Below are positions 24,253-35,646 of a DNA stretch of 64,000 nt, one piece after another (position 1 is the first letter of the stretch; each line of letters begins with the position of its first letter). The translations under genes were made by a program, and so were the position numbers. The notes under the pieces are model-generated. The model ran no database searches. It was not told the DNA's origin and saw nothing but the letters and a program-made list of their open reading frames with translations. This stretch comes from Begonia masoniana (lineage: Eukaryota; Streptophyta; Magnoliopsida; Cucurbitales; Begoniaceae), in assembly GCA_022432975.1 (NCBI GenBank), contig CM039502.1, positions 24,884,383 through 24,948,382 of the forward strand, in the 5' to 3' direction.

Positions 24253-25303
24253 ACTTATTCTTCTTCACGCCAACAATTACCATAACTAACCACCTAAATC
24301 CAACCAATTAAAACTAAAACGTATTCTAAATTCAATCGACTCGAGTCAGACTTTGCGAAATCCAACTGCGTGGATAGCTCTAAAAACCGAGCTATCCGTA
24401 TCAACCTAAAAACAATTCATAACACTTAATTTAAACAACCAAACAGTTCCAGAATTTCTATAACGTTTAAATAACTGTTTTAACCAAAACATTTTACGTA
24501 CAATTACCAAAACGTTATCTAACCCCTATCCAGATCCAAGCACCCTAATATATTCTATACGGTTTATCATCAATCCAAAATGTCTCAAAAACCCCCAAAA
24601 CCTTTACGTACGTCCCCCACGGGTCAAAACGCGCCTCGACTGCTCAGCGCACTCCCACGGCTATCATCCATCAGCTGCTCCTACGTCAGGAGGAGGAATA
24701 TCATCCTCACCTGGGTCAACGTAGCCTAGAACGTCACCTACACCATACAGACACATATGAGATATTGAAATCTCAGTAAGCTACGTAAATGCAGATGCAT
24801 GCGTGCGTATGCCATTCATAAAGCGTGCAAATTACAGATTCATATTCAGATACATTATCGTTCCTTTCATTACGTCACAGACAGATTGTTACCGAGATAT
24901 CAGCCCTCTAAATAGAAAGGATACATTCCGCGGTCGAACTACCACTTTCCACCTAAAGGAGGGAGGTACATGCTCACAAACCCTACAGCCATGCCTGAGC
25001 CCCACCTCGCGTAACCAGATACAGATACAGATTACGTACATTAATTACAGAGGTTCATTTCTTTCCTTAAAACACGTGCGGAAATTCATTTTCTATGACA
25101 TTTGAAATACATGATGCATGAACAGTTAATCAGCGGAAAGTAAACAAACAACATACATATCAACAAGACAATACAACATAACCTATAAACAACTAACCTA
25201 CTACCCAACCTAAACAACGTAAACCAAGGAACCCTCAAGGATCCTTGATACAACGACGAGGTATGGTGTAGACCTTTCGGTCAAGCAAGTCACGAGAACT
25301 TAC

Positions 25304-25348
25304 CTTGAGCGCGCTGGATCTCAAGCTTCGTCCACTGGAGTCGCGTGT
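25304..25348 (-). other. Putative leader micro-exon in solo LTR I (45 nt)
   Basis: On the minus strand CCTCAG| precedes it and CTCAAG|GTAAGT ends it. The 11-bp arms GTATGGTGTAG (25261-25271) and CTACACCATAC (24738-24748) are complementary. Confidence 0.45.
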
Positions 25349-26277
25349 CTGAGGTAAAACACGATATTTGCCGTTAAAACCGAATTAAGCTGTTAAACGT
25401 CCAAATTAACAAAACCTTAACTAAAGATATTTCCTAATGCTTTAATTCGATTTATTAAGCTAATTCATCGAGCAATCGAACTTTTTCCGAAAACCCTAAA
25501 ATTCTCGGATTTTTAAACTTTTTCACAAATCGATTTATCTTCGTCCGATAACGTCCGATACGTTCAATATATACCTAATCACGGCTAACCTATTAATTAC
25601 GAGCTCTAATTCGCGTTTTTTAACGAGATATAATCGAAACCCTAATTATCTAAAACGGCGTAAACGTTGAAATAAAAGCTCTAAGATTGTAGGTACATAC
25701 CGAGGGTAGCGAGAGGAGAAGAAATGACGAAGAACGGAGGAGAAACGGGGGAGATCGGAGGTCGGAATCGCCAGAAATCGTCGGCGGGCAGGGAGGAGGC
25801 CGAGAGAAAATCGCTCTCTGGAAATCTCACGCAGGAAGAAAATGAAGAAGAAAGAAAGAATTGTGTTATTTTATAAATTTGGTTTGTCAGATTACCATTT
25901 TGCCCTTCCACTTAATTCTATTTTGTTTCGTCCTTCGTTTCGTTAATCGTCCAACGATCCGGATCCTCGAAAACTTCATATTTTGCCAATAAGTTCTATT
26001 CATTGCCAGGGATTTATTAAAACTGTCCGTTCGCGATTTGGACCTCATTTGCTATTTTTACGTGAACGTCCTTTACATTACAAGAAATGTATTTACTCGG
26101 AATATAGCGTTTACTCTCTGAAAATTCCTATAATTTCCTTAAAATTCTTATTACTCATTAGGATCGTAATGACGCTTTTCTTTCGTAAAACGGACCTGAT
26201 TTGACATATTTACCAAAAATACCACATATATTATAAAATATGAATATTCTAAAAATCCATACAAGCCGGATATTACA

Positions 26278-26703
26278 AGAAGTCTTCTGTTTCTGTTTCC
26301 ACCGCTGACACTGTTTGGAGGAAGAAGTCTTCTATTTCTGCTTCCACCGCTGACACTGTTTGGTGGTAGAAGTCTTCAATTTCTGCTTCTACCGCTGGGA
26401 CTTTTGGCGGATGTTGTGTTTGAAATTTTAAGACATTTAAATATTCAAAACCTTTATGTCCTCGGTTCTTTTTGGCCGATGGTTTCTATCATCTAACAGT
26501 TATATAAGAATTGTTTTAGTGAATTGTTTTAACCCTATTTTATACAAATATTTTTTTGCTGTAAGTTTTAACGTCTTACTTTTTACTTTTATAAAAGTCG
26601 AATTTTTACCGTGGAGTGAAGTTTTAAAACCCTTCCCAGATTGTCTTCGTTCTGTTCAGCATTATGAGTAGCGAACCGAGTTATAAAATTTCGGGGCGTT
26701 ACA
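26278..26703 (+). repeat. Left LTR of C, part 3
   Basis: Resumes with AGAAG and two more, diverged 45-bp units, and ends TTCGGGGCGTTACA at 26703, identical to the end of the right LTR at 59321. Confidence 0.92.
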
Positions 26704-26706
26704 GTA

Positions 26707-26718
26707 TGGTATCAGAGA
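26707..26718 (+). other. Primer binding site of element C
   Basis: TGGTATCAGAGA three bases after the LTR. The last base differs from the usual TGGTATCAGAGC. Confidence 0.8.
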
Positions 26719-26858
26719 CATTTAGTTAAACCGTTCAAACGATTACTCATCAGTACCGATCGTCGCATGGGAGTACTCCAACAACTGTAAGTGTTTATGT
26801 TAACCTTAGTTATTAGATATTTATGAGGGTAATTAATCTTGTCCAAGAATATAGCAAA

Positions 26859-26880
26859 ATGGCTAGACGACCAAGAAGAC
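26859..26880 (+). pseudogene. First codons of gag of element C
   Basis: ATGGCTAGACGACCAAGAAG, cut after seven codons by element J (TSD AAGAC at 26876-26880). It resumes in frame at 42685. It lies just after a candidate intron running from GTAAGT at 26787 to the acceptor at 26854. Confidence 0.8.
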
Positions 26881-28929
26881 TGTAATACCCGACTGTACAG
26901 AATACTAATATTTTAATGTAAATGGAATTTTTATAAATATGTCGAATTCAAGTCAGTTTTGCAAAAAAGAAAGCGTCATTACGATCCTAATAATTAATAT
27001 AGATTTTATAAAAATTTCGGGAATTTTAGGAGTCGTAACGCTAGGTTTACGAGAATTACGTCTATCGTGATATAAAAGATACTTCGGTAAAAATAGTAAA
27101 CGAGATCCGAATTGCGAACGGACAGTTTTAATAGAACCCTACTAATAAGTTGAATTTATTGGCGAAATAAGGGAATTTGGAGAGACCGAATCGTTATCTA
27201 ATTAACGAAACAAAAGACGAAACTAATAGAAAATCAAAGAAAGGGCAAAACGGTAAATTACCATGTCAAATTTTAATTAAAACTCACAAATTCTCTCTTT
27301 CTCCCTCATTCTCTCTCTGCTTCACGATCTCCTTCCCCCTCCCTGCGGCGACCATTTCTCCTTCACGGCGATTCCTCCATTTCCGACGATCGAGCTCTCC
27401 GATCGTCTCGATCCTTCACGTTTCTTCCTCCTCTCGCAACCCTAGGTACAATTCTAAGGTTGTAGGAAAGTTTATTTCGGTTTTTACGAAGTTTAAACGA
27501 TTAGGGTTCGGTTAGGGTTTCGTTAAAAAACGCGATTTATGGTTCGAGATTGATAGGTTTATCGAGTTTATGGATATAAATGACGTATTGAACGTTATTG
27601 GATGAAGTCAAATTGATTTGGTGAGAAATGTTAAAATTTGAGAATTTAGGGGTTTTTGGGGAAAACTCGTAAACGGATATTTCGTGGTATGGAGCGCGAA
27701 TTGGTTGTTGAAACGCCTCGATTAGTTATAGCTCTAGGAGAAATTCCATAGTTAAGGATTTTGCTAGTTCGAGCATTTAATTGTTTAAGCTCGTTTTAAC
27801 GACAATTTGGTGAAATTGCTTAGGTAAACAACACTCGTGGACAGAGTTTGAAGTTCAACGCGCTCGAGATAAGTTCTCGTGATCTTCTCTGGCCGATTGG
27901 CCTACACCGTACGTCGAGGTCGTCTCGAGGAATTTTGGTGACGCTTTTGGTTTAAATTGTTTTGGTTGGGTAGTTAGATAGGATATGCTTTTAATAGCTT
28001 TTATTGTCTTGATGGTATGTATGTTGTTTGTTTACTTTAAGTATGTAACTATTCATGCATCACGGTTTTAAATTATGCATAGAAAATGAATTTCTGCACA
28101 ATGTTTTAAAGAAAATGGCGATGCGGCCTGGAGAGGGGCTATTGATCTATTGTGTAGGCACGAAGGGGTCAGTCACAATACCGCATCTAATATGTACTCA
28201 TGTATGTTATGGTCACGCGAGGTGGGGCTCAGGCACGGCTGTACGTGTTGTAAGCGTGTACCCCCTCCTTTAAGTGGAAAGGGTAGTCCGACCGCTGGAT
28301 GTGCCCTCTCTATTTAGGGGGATGAGATCTCGGTGACAACAAGAGTAAAGATAATGAAAATGTTGCATGATTTTACGAACTCATTTGCACAGCACGCATT
28401 GCATTTACGTAGAGCTTACTGAGATTTTTATCTCATATTGTGTCTGTATGGTGTAGGTGACTTCAACATAGGTGAGGACGAGATCCCTCCACCTGAAGAG
28501 TGATGCAGTTGACGGAGGATGATTGCGGGAGTGTGCTGGCGCAGTCGAGGTGCATTTTGACCGGTGGGACTCATTGTTAGGTGTTTTGAGGGTTTTTGGG
28601 AATTGTCGGGCTGATGGTTGTATAGAAACATTTTAGGGTTTTTGGTTCTGATAGTTGATAGGTTACGTTTTGAGTTTTTAAAACATTTTGAAAATGTATT
28701 TTGTAAATGTTTGGTATTAGGTAAATGTTGTAGTTTTTAAACCGAACCACACAGCTTGTTTTTACGAAAACGGATTATGTTTTAAATGTGTTTTGGAGCC
28801 ATTTATTTTGAGTGATTGGTGAAGATTTAGGGAGATGAAGGCTGTTGTATGTTAATATTGTAGAAGAAAGTGTGGATGAGATATATGTGTTTAAGTAGGG
28901 TAGAAATGAGCAAATAAAAGAGGACGCAA
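26881..28929 (+). repeat. 5' LTR of J, part 1
   Basis: Matches 40149-42186. It ends CGCAA (28925-28929), the left TSD of K. The micro-exon copy is 27824-27868 (45 nt), but its second donor reads ATAAGT where the 3' LTR has GTAAGT, so this copy has probably lost that splice site. Confidence 0.92.
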
Positions 28930-29330
28930 TGTAATATCCGGCTTGTACGGATTTTTGGATATATTATATTATATTATTATTTCATTATTTAATGGCATTT
29001 TTAGTAAATATGTCAAATCAAATCAGTTTCGCAAATGGAAAGCGTCATTACGATCCTAACGAATAATAAGAATTTTAAGGAATTTATGAGAATTTTCGGA
29101 ATAATAACGCTATATTCCGAGTAATTACCTCTATCGTAAAGTAAATGACGTTTTCATAAAAATAGTAAATGTGGTCCAAATTGCGAACAGACAGTTTTGA
29201 ATAAACCCTATCGGCGAATTGGACTTATTGGTGAAGTATGGAAGTTTGGGGAAATCAAATCGATAGACGATTAAGGAAACGAAAGACGAAACAAGTACTA
29301 AGGGCAAAAAGGTAATTTACTAAACTAAAT

Positions 29331-29338
29331 TATAAATA
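29331..29338 (+). promoter_or_regulatory. TATA box of LTR K
   Basis: TATAAATA about 400 bp into the LTR, followed by a CT-rich leader and the first candidate donor at 29499. The copy in the 3' LTR is at 32827-32834. Confidence 0.55.
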
Positions 29339-29877
29339 AACAAAAACCTAACAAAATTTCATTCAATTCATCTTCTCCAGCAACGAAGAACCAGAGAAGG
29401 AAAAGAAAAAAACCCTCTCTGCCGTGCGACGAAATCCGACGTTCCGAACTCCGTTTCTCCTCCGTCCTTCACATTTTCTTCCTCTCTCGCTACCCTCGGT
29501 ATGTAGCTTTAGTTTTCGAGTGTTTAATTCGAGTTTCGGTTCGATTTAGGGTTAGGGTTTCGATTAGGGTTTTCGTTAAAAAAATGCGATTTAGGCTTCG
29601 TAATTAATAGGTTAGCCGTGATTAGGTATATATTGAACGTATTGGACGTTATTGGACGAAGAAAATCAATTTGCGAAAAAGTTATAAATTGGTTAAATTT
29701 CGGGTTTTTAGAGAAAAACTCGTTATTTGAGAATTTGGATTATCGAGCTATAATTAACGTTTGGAATGCTTTAATTAGCTAAGTGAAGAATTTAGGATAA
29801 TTCTTTAGTTAAAGTTTGAAATTTGGACGTTAATAGTTTAAATTGGTTTTAATTGCGAATGTCGTGTTTTTTCTCAG

Positions 29878-29922
29878 ACACACGACTCCCGTGGAAGAAG
29901 TTTGAGATCCAGCGCGCTCGAG
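29878..29922 (+). other. Putative leader micro-exon in LTR K (45 nt)
   Basis: Acceptor TTTTTTCTCAG|, donor CTCGAG|GTAAGT. The arms CTACACCATAC (29955-29965) and GTATGGTGTAG (30456-30466) are perfectly complementary. The 3' LTR copy is 33374-33418. Confidence 0.5.
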
Positions 29923-30920
29923 GTAAGTTCTCGTGACTTGCTTGACCCAAAGGTCTACACCATACCTCGTCGTCGTATCAAGGATCCTTGAGGGTTCCTT
30001 GTTTTACGTTGTTTAGGTTGGGTAGTTAGGTTAGTTGTTTATAGGTTATGTTATATTGTCTGCTGATATGAACTGTTTGTTTACTTTCCGCTGATATGAA
30101 CTGTTCATGCATCACGTGTTTCAAAATGGCATAAAAAATGGGTTTCTGCACGAGTTTTCAATGAAATGAATAATGAACGAAAATACGTAATCTGTATCTG
30201 AAAGGTCACGCGGGATGGGGCTCAGGCATGGCTGTAGGGTTTGTGAGCATGTACCCCCCCCCCCCCATCTAAGTGGAAAGTGGTAGTTCGACCGCGGAAT
30301 GTATTCTTTCCATTTAGTGGGCTGATATCTCGGTGGCAATATGTATGAAATGACCTGATATGTCTGATGAGCATGTTTTCTGAACTTCATATGCACGACA
30401 CGCATGCATCTGCATTTACGTAGCTTACTGAGATTTCCATATCTCATATGTGTCTGTATGGTGTAGGTGACGTTCTAGGTTACGTTGACCCAGGTGAGGA
30501 TGATATTCCTCCTCCGGACGTAGGAGCAGCTGATGGATGATGGCCGTGGGAGTGCGCTGAGCAGTCGAGGCGCGTTTTGACCCGTGGTGGGTTTATGTAA
30601 AGGTTTTGGGGTTCTTCTGAATATTTTGGATTGATAATAACTGTATAGTATACTTAGGTTGTTTGGATCTGGATAGGGATTAGATAACGTTTTGGTAATT
30701 GTATGTAAAACGTTTTGGTTTAAACTGTTTAATGAATGTTTTGGAAACGTTTTGATTGGTTTTAGGTTGATACGGTTATGTTTGATGTTTAGATACATCC
30801 ACGCAGTTGGACTTCGCAAAGTCCGACGCGATTCGATTGAGTCTAGGATACGTTTTAATTGGTTAAGTAGATTTTAGTGGCAAGTTATGGTGACTGTTGG
30901 TTTAATGAATTAGGAAGTTC

Positions 30921-30950
30921 TGCTCTCTGGAAATCAGATTCCAGAGAGCA
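30921..30950 (+). repeat. 12-bp stem hairpin in LTR K
   Basis: TGCTCTCTGGAA, a 6-nt loop, TTCCAGAGAGCA. Repeated in the 3' LTR near 34417. Confidence 0.9.
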
Positions 30951-31029
30951 AATATGATGAATTGAAGTTGAAGGGCAAAAAGTGAAGTGTTGGTGAAGTG
31001 TTGAAGGTTTGAAGTCTGAAGGAGAAGGA

Positions 31030-31225
31030 AGGAATCGCTGCATGCTTGCAGCGATCGATCTCTGCTGCAGAGCAGAGATCGATCGCTGCCATAGCTAGCA
31101 GCGATCGAGATCGCTGCCATGACTAGCAGCGATCGATCTCTGCTCTGCAGCAGAGATCGATCGCTGATGCTGAAAAGCAATGCAGCGATCGATCTCTGCT
31201 GCAGCGCAGAGATCGGTCGCTGATA
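31030..31225 (+). repeat. GATCGATC palindrome cluster in LTR K
   Basis: At least five blocks of the type CAGCGATCGATCTCTGC and inverted partners GCAGAGATCGATCGCTG alternate, allowing many alternative hairpins. The second copy is at 34527-34722. It lies about 260-450 nt before the LTR end. Confidence 0.9.
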
Positions 31226-31489
31226 CATGTTTGAGGGCAGAGTTCCAATTCTGCCCTCCCTTCTTTTATTGTTATTAAAAGTTTTTAATTAAATGTTTTT
31301 AAGTTTTATTTAAATAGTTTTAGTTTATGTTTTAAATGATTTACCAAACAAACTTCGATTTCGATTCCGGTTTCGGTTTCGATTTCAATTCTGGTCAACG
31401 TCAAGTTTTAAAGTTTATAAAATGTAAAGAAGAAAAAAAAAAAAAATAATATGGGAAATACGGGTACAGTTTTAGGGGTGTTACATTTA

Positions 31490-31501
31490 TGGTATCAGAG
31501 C
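31490..31501 (+). other. Primer binding site of element K
   Basis: TGGTATCAGAGC four bases after the LTR. Confidence 0.9.
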
Positions 31502-31650
31502 CCCCGGGTTTTAAAACCGATTCTGTAGACTGCTCGACTGCACAGCCACTACGCGGACATCCTTCATCAACTGTAAGTCTGTTTATAGCTTTCTTTGATT
31601 TTATTTCTTAGAGATTATTTGTTTTAAATTTTATAGGAGTTTTATACACT

Positions 31651-32385
31651 ATGACTCGAGGAAGGGATCCTAGAGACGACGCGATGGATCGTCTTACAGA
31701 CTTGATAGACCGCCAGTCCCAGCATATGGACCGGCAAGCGCAACAAATTTCGGACTTAGTGAACCGAGAGAACCAGCGAGAGACTCAGAGGACTCAGGAG
31801 TTGGTGGTCCCCAGTAATCAGGGTATGCAAAGGTTTCAAAGCCTTCGGCCTCCAGTATTCGAGGGCCAGTCATCGGACCCGACACGTGCCGAGGAGTGGA
31901 TTAGGGTTATGGAGGACATGTTGAGTTACGCCGAGGTTGCCAACGGGAGCAAGGTCGCTTATGCTACGTTTCACTTAGCTTTGGACGCTCGTTTCTGGTG
32001 GGACTCGATCAAGTCTACCACAGATGTATCAGTTATGACTTGGGATCGATTCAAGTTTTTATTCTACGATAAGTATTTCAGCCGCACGGTGAGAGTGGCC
32101 AAGAGGAACGAGTTTATGCAACTGAAGCAGACTGGTTCAGTTGCAGATTATATTCGGAGATGTCTGCGCGATCCGTCGCATATCGTGGAGGCTACAGAGA
32201 TCGAGGTGCAGCCTACCTTGAGCTATGAGGTGAGGCCGGTACGTATTTTGGAGCATTCCATCAAGGTTCTACGCAACAAAGAAATTCCGCTAGTCAAAGT
32301 CCTATGGCGGAATCACGAGGTGGAGGAGGCTACCTGGGAACGACAGCAGGATATGATGACCAAGTATCCTGATTTATTTGCGTGA
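31651..32385 (+). CDS. Gag-chromodomain fusion protein of element K
   Basis: An intact 244-codon ORF with its ATG 15 nt after a candidate acceptor (AG at 31635-31636). Residues 1 to about 170 are the N-terminal half of Gag: a Gln/Arg-rich start with repeated 'MDRQ' phrases, then FEGQSSDPTRAEEWI, DARFWWDSIK and FMQLKQTGSVADYI. At about 32150-32161 the reading passes directly into the integrase C-terminus (CLRDPSHIVEATEIEVQPTL) and the chromodomain-like tail (VLRNKEIPLVKVLWRNHEVE). CCHC knuckles, protease, RT, RNase H and the integrase core are all missing. The fusion is in frame and stop-free, unlike every other coding region here. It may be a chance deletion product that still makes a chromatin-binding Gag; whether it is translated is unknown. 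Confidence 0.8.
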   Translation: MTRGRDPRDDAMDRLTDLIDRQSQHMDRQAQQISDLVNRENQRETQRTQELVVPSNQGMQRFQSLRPPVFEGQSSDPTRAEEWIRVMEDMLSYAEVANGSKVAYATFHLALDARFWWDSIKSTTDVSVMTWDRFKFLFYDKYFSRTVRVAKRNEFMQLKQTGSVADYIRRCLRDPSHIVEATEIEVQPTLSYEVRPVRILEHSIKVLRNKEIPLVKVLWRNHEVEEATWERQQDMMTKYPDLFA

Positions 32386-32425
32386 TTTAATTTTGTGGAC
32401 AAAATTCTGAATAAGGAGGGTAGAA

Positions 32426-34983
32426 TGTAATATCCGGCTTGTACGGATTTTTGGATATATTATATTATATTATTATTTCATTATTTAATGGCATTTTTAG
32501 TAAATATGTCAAATCAAATCAGTTTCGCAAATGGAAAGCGTCATTACGATCCTAACGAATAATAAGAATTTTAAGGAATTTATGAGAATTTTCGGAATAA
32601 TAACGCTATATTCCGAGTAATTACCTCTATCGTAAAGTAAATGACGTTTTCATAAAAATAGTAAATGTGGTCCAAATTGCGAACAGACAGTTTTGAATAA
32701 ACCCTATCGGCGAATTGGACTTATTGGTGAAGTATGGAAGTTTGGGGAAATCAAATCGATAGACGATTAAGGAAACGAAAGACGAAACAAGTACTAAGGG
32801 CAAAAAGGTAATTTATTAAACTAAATTATAAATAAACAAAAACCTAACAAAATTTCATTCAATTCATCTTCTCCAGCAACGAAGAACCAGAGAAGGAAAA
32901 GAAAAAAACCCTCTCTGCCGTGCGACGAAATCCGACGTTCCGAACTCCGTTTCTCCTCCGTCCTTCACGTTTTCTTCCTCTCTCGCTACCCTCGGTATGT
33001 AGCTTTAGTTTTCGAGTGTTTAATTCGAGTTTCGGTTCGATTTAGGGTTAGGGTTTCGATTAGGGTTTTCGTTAAAAAAATGCGATTTAGGCTTCGTAAT
33101 TAATAGGTTAGCCGTGATTAGGTATATATTGAACGTATTGGACGTTATTGGACGAAGAAAATCAATTTGCGAAAAAGTTATAAATTGGTTAAATTTCGGG
33201 TTTTTAGAGAAAAACTCGTTATTTGAGAATTTGGATTATCGAGCTATAATTAACGTTTGGAATGCTTTAATTAGCTAAGTGAAGAATTTAGGATAATTCT
33301 TTAGTTAAAGTTTGAAATTTGGACGTTAATAGTTTAAATTGGTTTTAATTGCGAATGTCGTGTTTTTTCTCAGACACACGACTCCCGTGGAAGAAGTTTG
33401 AGATCCAGCGCGCTCGAGGTAAGTTCTCGTGACTTGCTTGACCCAAAGGTCTACACCATACCTCGTCGTCGTATCAAGGATCCTTGAGGGTTCCTTGTTT
33501 TACGTTGTTTAGGTTGGGTAGTTAGGTTAGTTGTTTATAGGTTATGTTATATTGTCTGCTGATATGAACTGTTTGTTTACTTTCCGCTGATATGAACTGT
33601 TCATGCATCACGTGTTTCAAAATGGCATAAAAAATGGGTTTCTGCACGAGTTTTCAATGAAATGAATAATGAACGAAAATACGTAATCTGTATCTGAAAG
33701 GTCACGCGGGATGGGGCTCAGGCATGGCTGTAGGGTTTGTGAGCATGTACCCCCCCCCCCCCATCTAAGTGGAAAGTGGTAGTTCGACCGCGGAATGTAT
33801 CCTTTCCATTTAGTGGGCTGATATCTCGGTGGCAATATGTATGAAATGACCTGATATGTCTGATGAGCATGTTTTCTGAACTTCATATGCACGACACGCA
33901 TGCATCTGCATTTACGTAGCTTACTGAGATTTCCATATCTCATATGTGTCTGTATGGTGTAGGTGACGTTCTAGGTTACGTTGACCCAGGTGAGGATGAT
34001 ATTCCTCCTCCGGACGTAGGAGCAGCTGATGGATGATGGCCGTGGGAGTGCGCTGAGCAGTCGAGGCGCGTTTTGACCCGTGGTGGGTTTATGTAAAGGT
34101 TTTGGGGTTCTTCTGAATATTTTGGATTGATAATAACTGTATAGTATACTTAGGTTGTTTGGATCTGGATAGGGATTAGATAACGTTTTGGTAATTGTAT
34201 GTAAAACGTTTTGGTTTAAACTGTTTAATGAATGTTTTGGAAACGTTTTGATTGGTTTTAGGTTGATACGGTTATGTTTGATGTTTAGATACATCCACGC
34301 AGTTGGACTTCGCAAAGTCCGACGCGATTCGATTGAGTCTAGGATACGTTTTAATTGGTTAAGTAGATTTTAGTGGCAAGTTATGGTGACTGTTGGTTTA
34401 ATGAATTAGGAAGTTCTGCTCTCTGGAAATCAGATTCCAGAGAGCAAATATGATGAATTGAAGTTGAAGGGCAAAAAGTGAAGTGTTGGTGAAGTGTTGA
34501 AGGTTTGAAGTCTGAAGGAGAAGGAAGGAATCGCTGCATGCTTGCAGCGATCGATCTCTGCTGCAGAGCAGAGATCGATCGCTGCCATAGCTAGCAGCGA
34601 TCGAGATCGCTGCCATGACTAGCAGCGATCGATCTCTGCTCTGCAGCAGAGATCGATCGCTGATGCTGAAAAGCAATGCAGCGATCGATCTCTGCTGCAG
34701 CGCAGAGATCGGTCGCTGATACATGTTTGAGGGCAGAGTTCCAATTCTGCCCTCCCTTCTTTTATTGTTATTAAAAGTTTTTAATTAAATGTTTTTAAGT
34801 TTTATTTAAATAGTTTTAGTTTATGTTTTAAATGATTTACCAAACAAACTTCGATTTCGATTCCGGTTTCGGTTTCGATTTCAATTCTGGTCAACGTCAA
34901 GTTTTAAAGTTTATAAAATGTAAAGAAGAAAAAAAAAATAATAATAATATGGGAAATACGGGTACAGTTTTAGGGGTGTTACA
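32426..34983 (+). repeat. 3' LTR of K (2558 bp)
   Basis: Near-identical to 28930-31485; preceded by the purine tract AAGGAGGGTAGAA. Confidence 0.95.
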
Positions 34984-35479
34984 CGCAAAGTCCTCTGGAA
35001 TTTCGAATTCAAAAGGACTTGGCGATCGATCGCCTATAATGGGCGATCGATCGCCCCTCTTGGTTGCGCTCTGGAAGAATTTCCAGAGCGCATGCCGAGC
35101 GATCGCCAGGCAATGGCGATCGCTGGGCATAAGATGATCGCTCAGGGGCGATCCAACTGGCGAGCAATCGCCAGTGTGTGATCGCCATGGGACGATCGAT
35201 CGCCGGTTTTGGGCGATCGATCGCCCCTCACATTTTTGGGACAAAGGTCCCTTCTGCCCCTGTTTTTGTCTTGTTTCGCTGGCCGATCGTTTTTAATGGT
35301 TTTAATTAATTGTTTTAGGTTTTATTTAAATTGTTTTAAAGTTTGTTAATGGTTTATAAACTTAGACTTCGATCTCGATTTAAAAAGTTTTAATTCCGCT
35401 CACAAGTACGAGATTTAGTTAGGATGTAAAGAAAAAAAAATAGTACGGAAAAATTGGGTACAGTGTTAGGGTCGTCACA
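34984..35479 (+). repeat. 5' LTR of J, part 2
   Basis: Resumes with CGCAA right at the base of the AGTCCTCTGGAA hairpin, whose right arm is mutated in this copy. The palindrome cluster GGCGATCGATCGCC is at 35018-35225. Ends GGGTCGTCACA. Confidence 0.92.
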
Positions 35480-35484
35480 AGTTA

Positions 35485-35496
35485 TGGTATCAGAGC
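35485..35496 (+). other. Primer binding site of element J
   Basis: TGGTATCAGAGC five bases after the LTR. The candidate pre-gag intron runs from GTAAGT at 35568 to the AG at 35633. Confidence 0.9.
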
Positions 35497-35646
35497 CCCC
35501 GGGTTTTAAAAACGGTTCTGTAGACTGCTCGACTGCACAGCCACTACGCGGACATCCTTGCTCAACTGTAAGTATGTTTAATTGCTTTGTTTGATTTCGG
35601 TTTCTTAGGGTTATGTGTTTTTAAGTTATATAGGAGTTATAAAATC

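Larger units (their letters stand above)
23831..26277 (-). mobile_element. Solo LTR I (2.45 kb), minus strand
   Basis: The minus strand reads TGTAATATCCGGCTTGTATGG ... GGACTTAGGGGTGTTACA, close to the LTRs of K. TSD AGAAG at 23826-23830 and 26278-26282, with no internal region, so it is a solo LTR left by LTR-LTR recombination. It sits inside a 45-bp repeat of the left LTR of C. Its own putative micro-exon is 25304-25348. Confidence 0.93.
28930..31485 (+). repeat. 5' LTR of K (2556 bp)
   Basis: TGTAATATCCGGC ... AGGGGTGTTACA. It contains a TATA box (29331), first donor CTCG|GTATGT (29499), micro-exon (29878-29922), acceptor TGTAG| (30466), a hairpin (30921-30950), a palindrome cluster (31030-31225) and a long C-run near 30250. 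Confidence 0.94.
28930..34983 (+). mobile_element. Element K: recent internally deleted chromovirus
   Basis: Two nearly identical LTRs (28930-31485 and 32426-34983; only a handful of differences seen by eye) flank just 940 bp. TSD CGCAA at 28925-28929 and 34984-34988. The internal region keeps a primer site, the candidate pre-gag intron, a fused gag-chromodomain ORF and a polypurine tract. It is the youngest-looking insertion in the window and non-autonomous. Confidence 0.95.
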
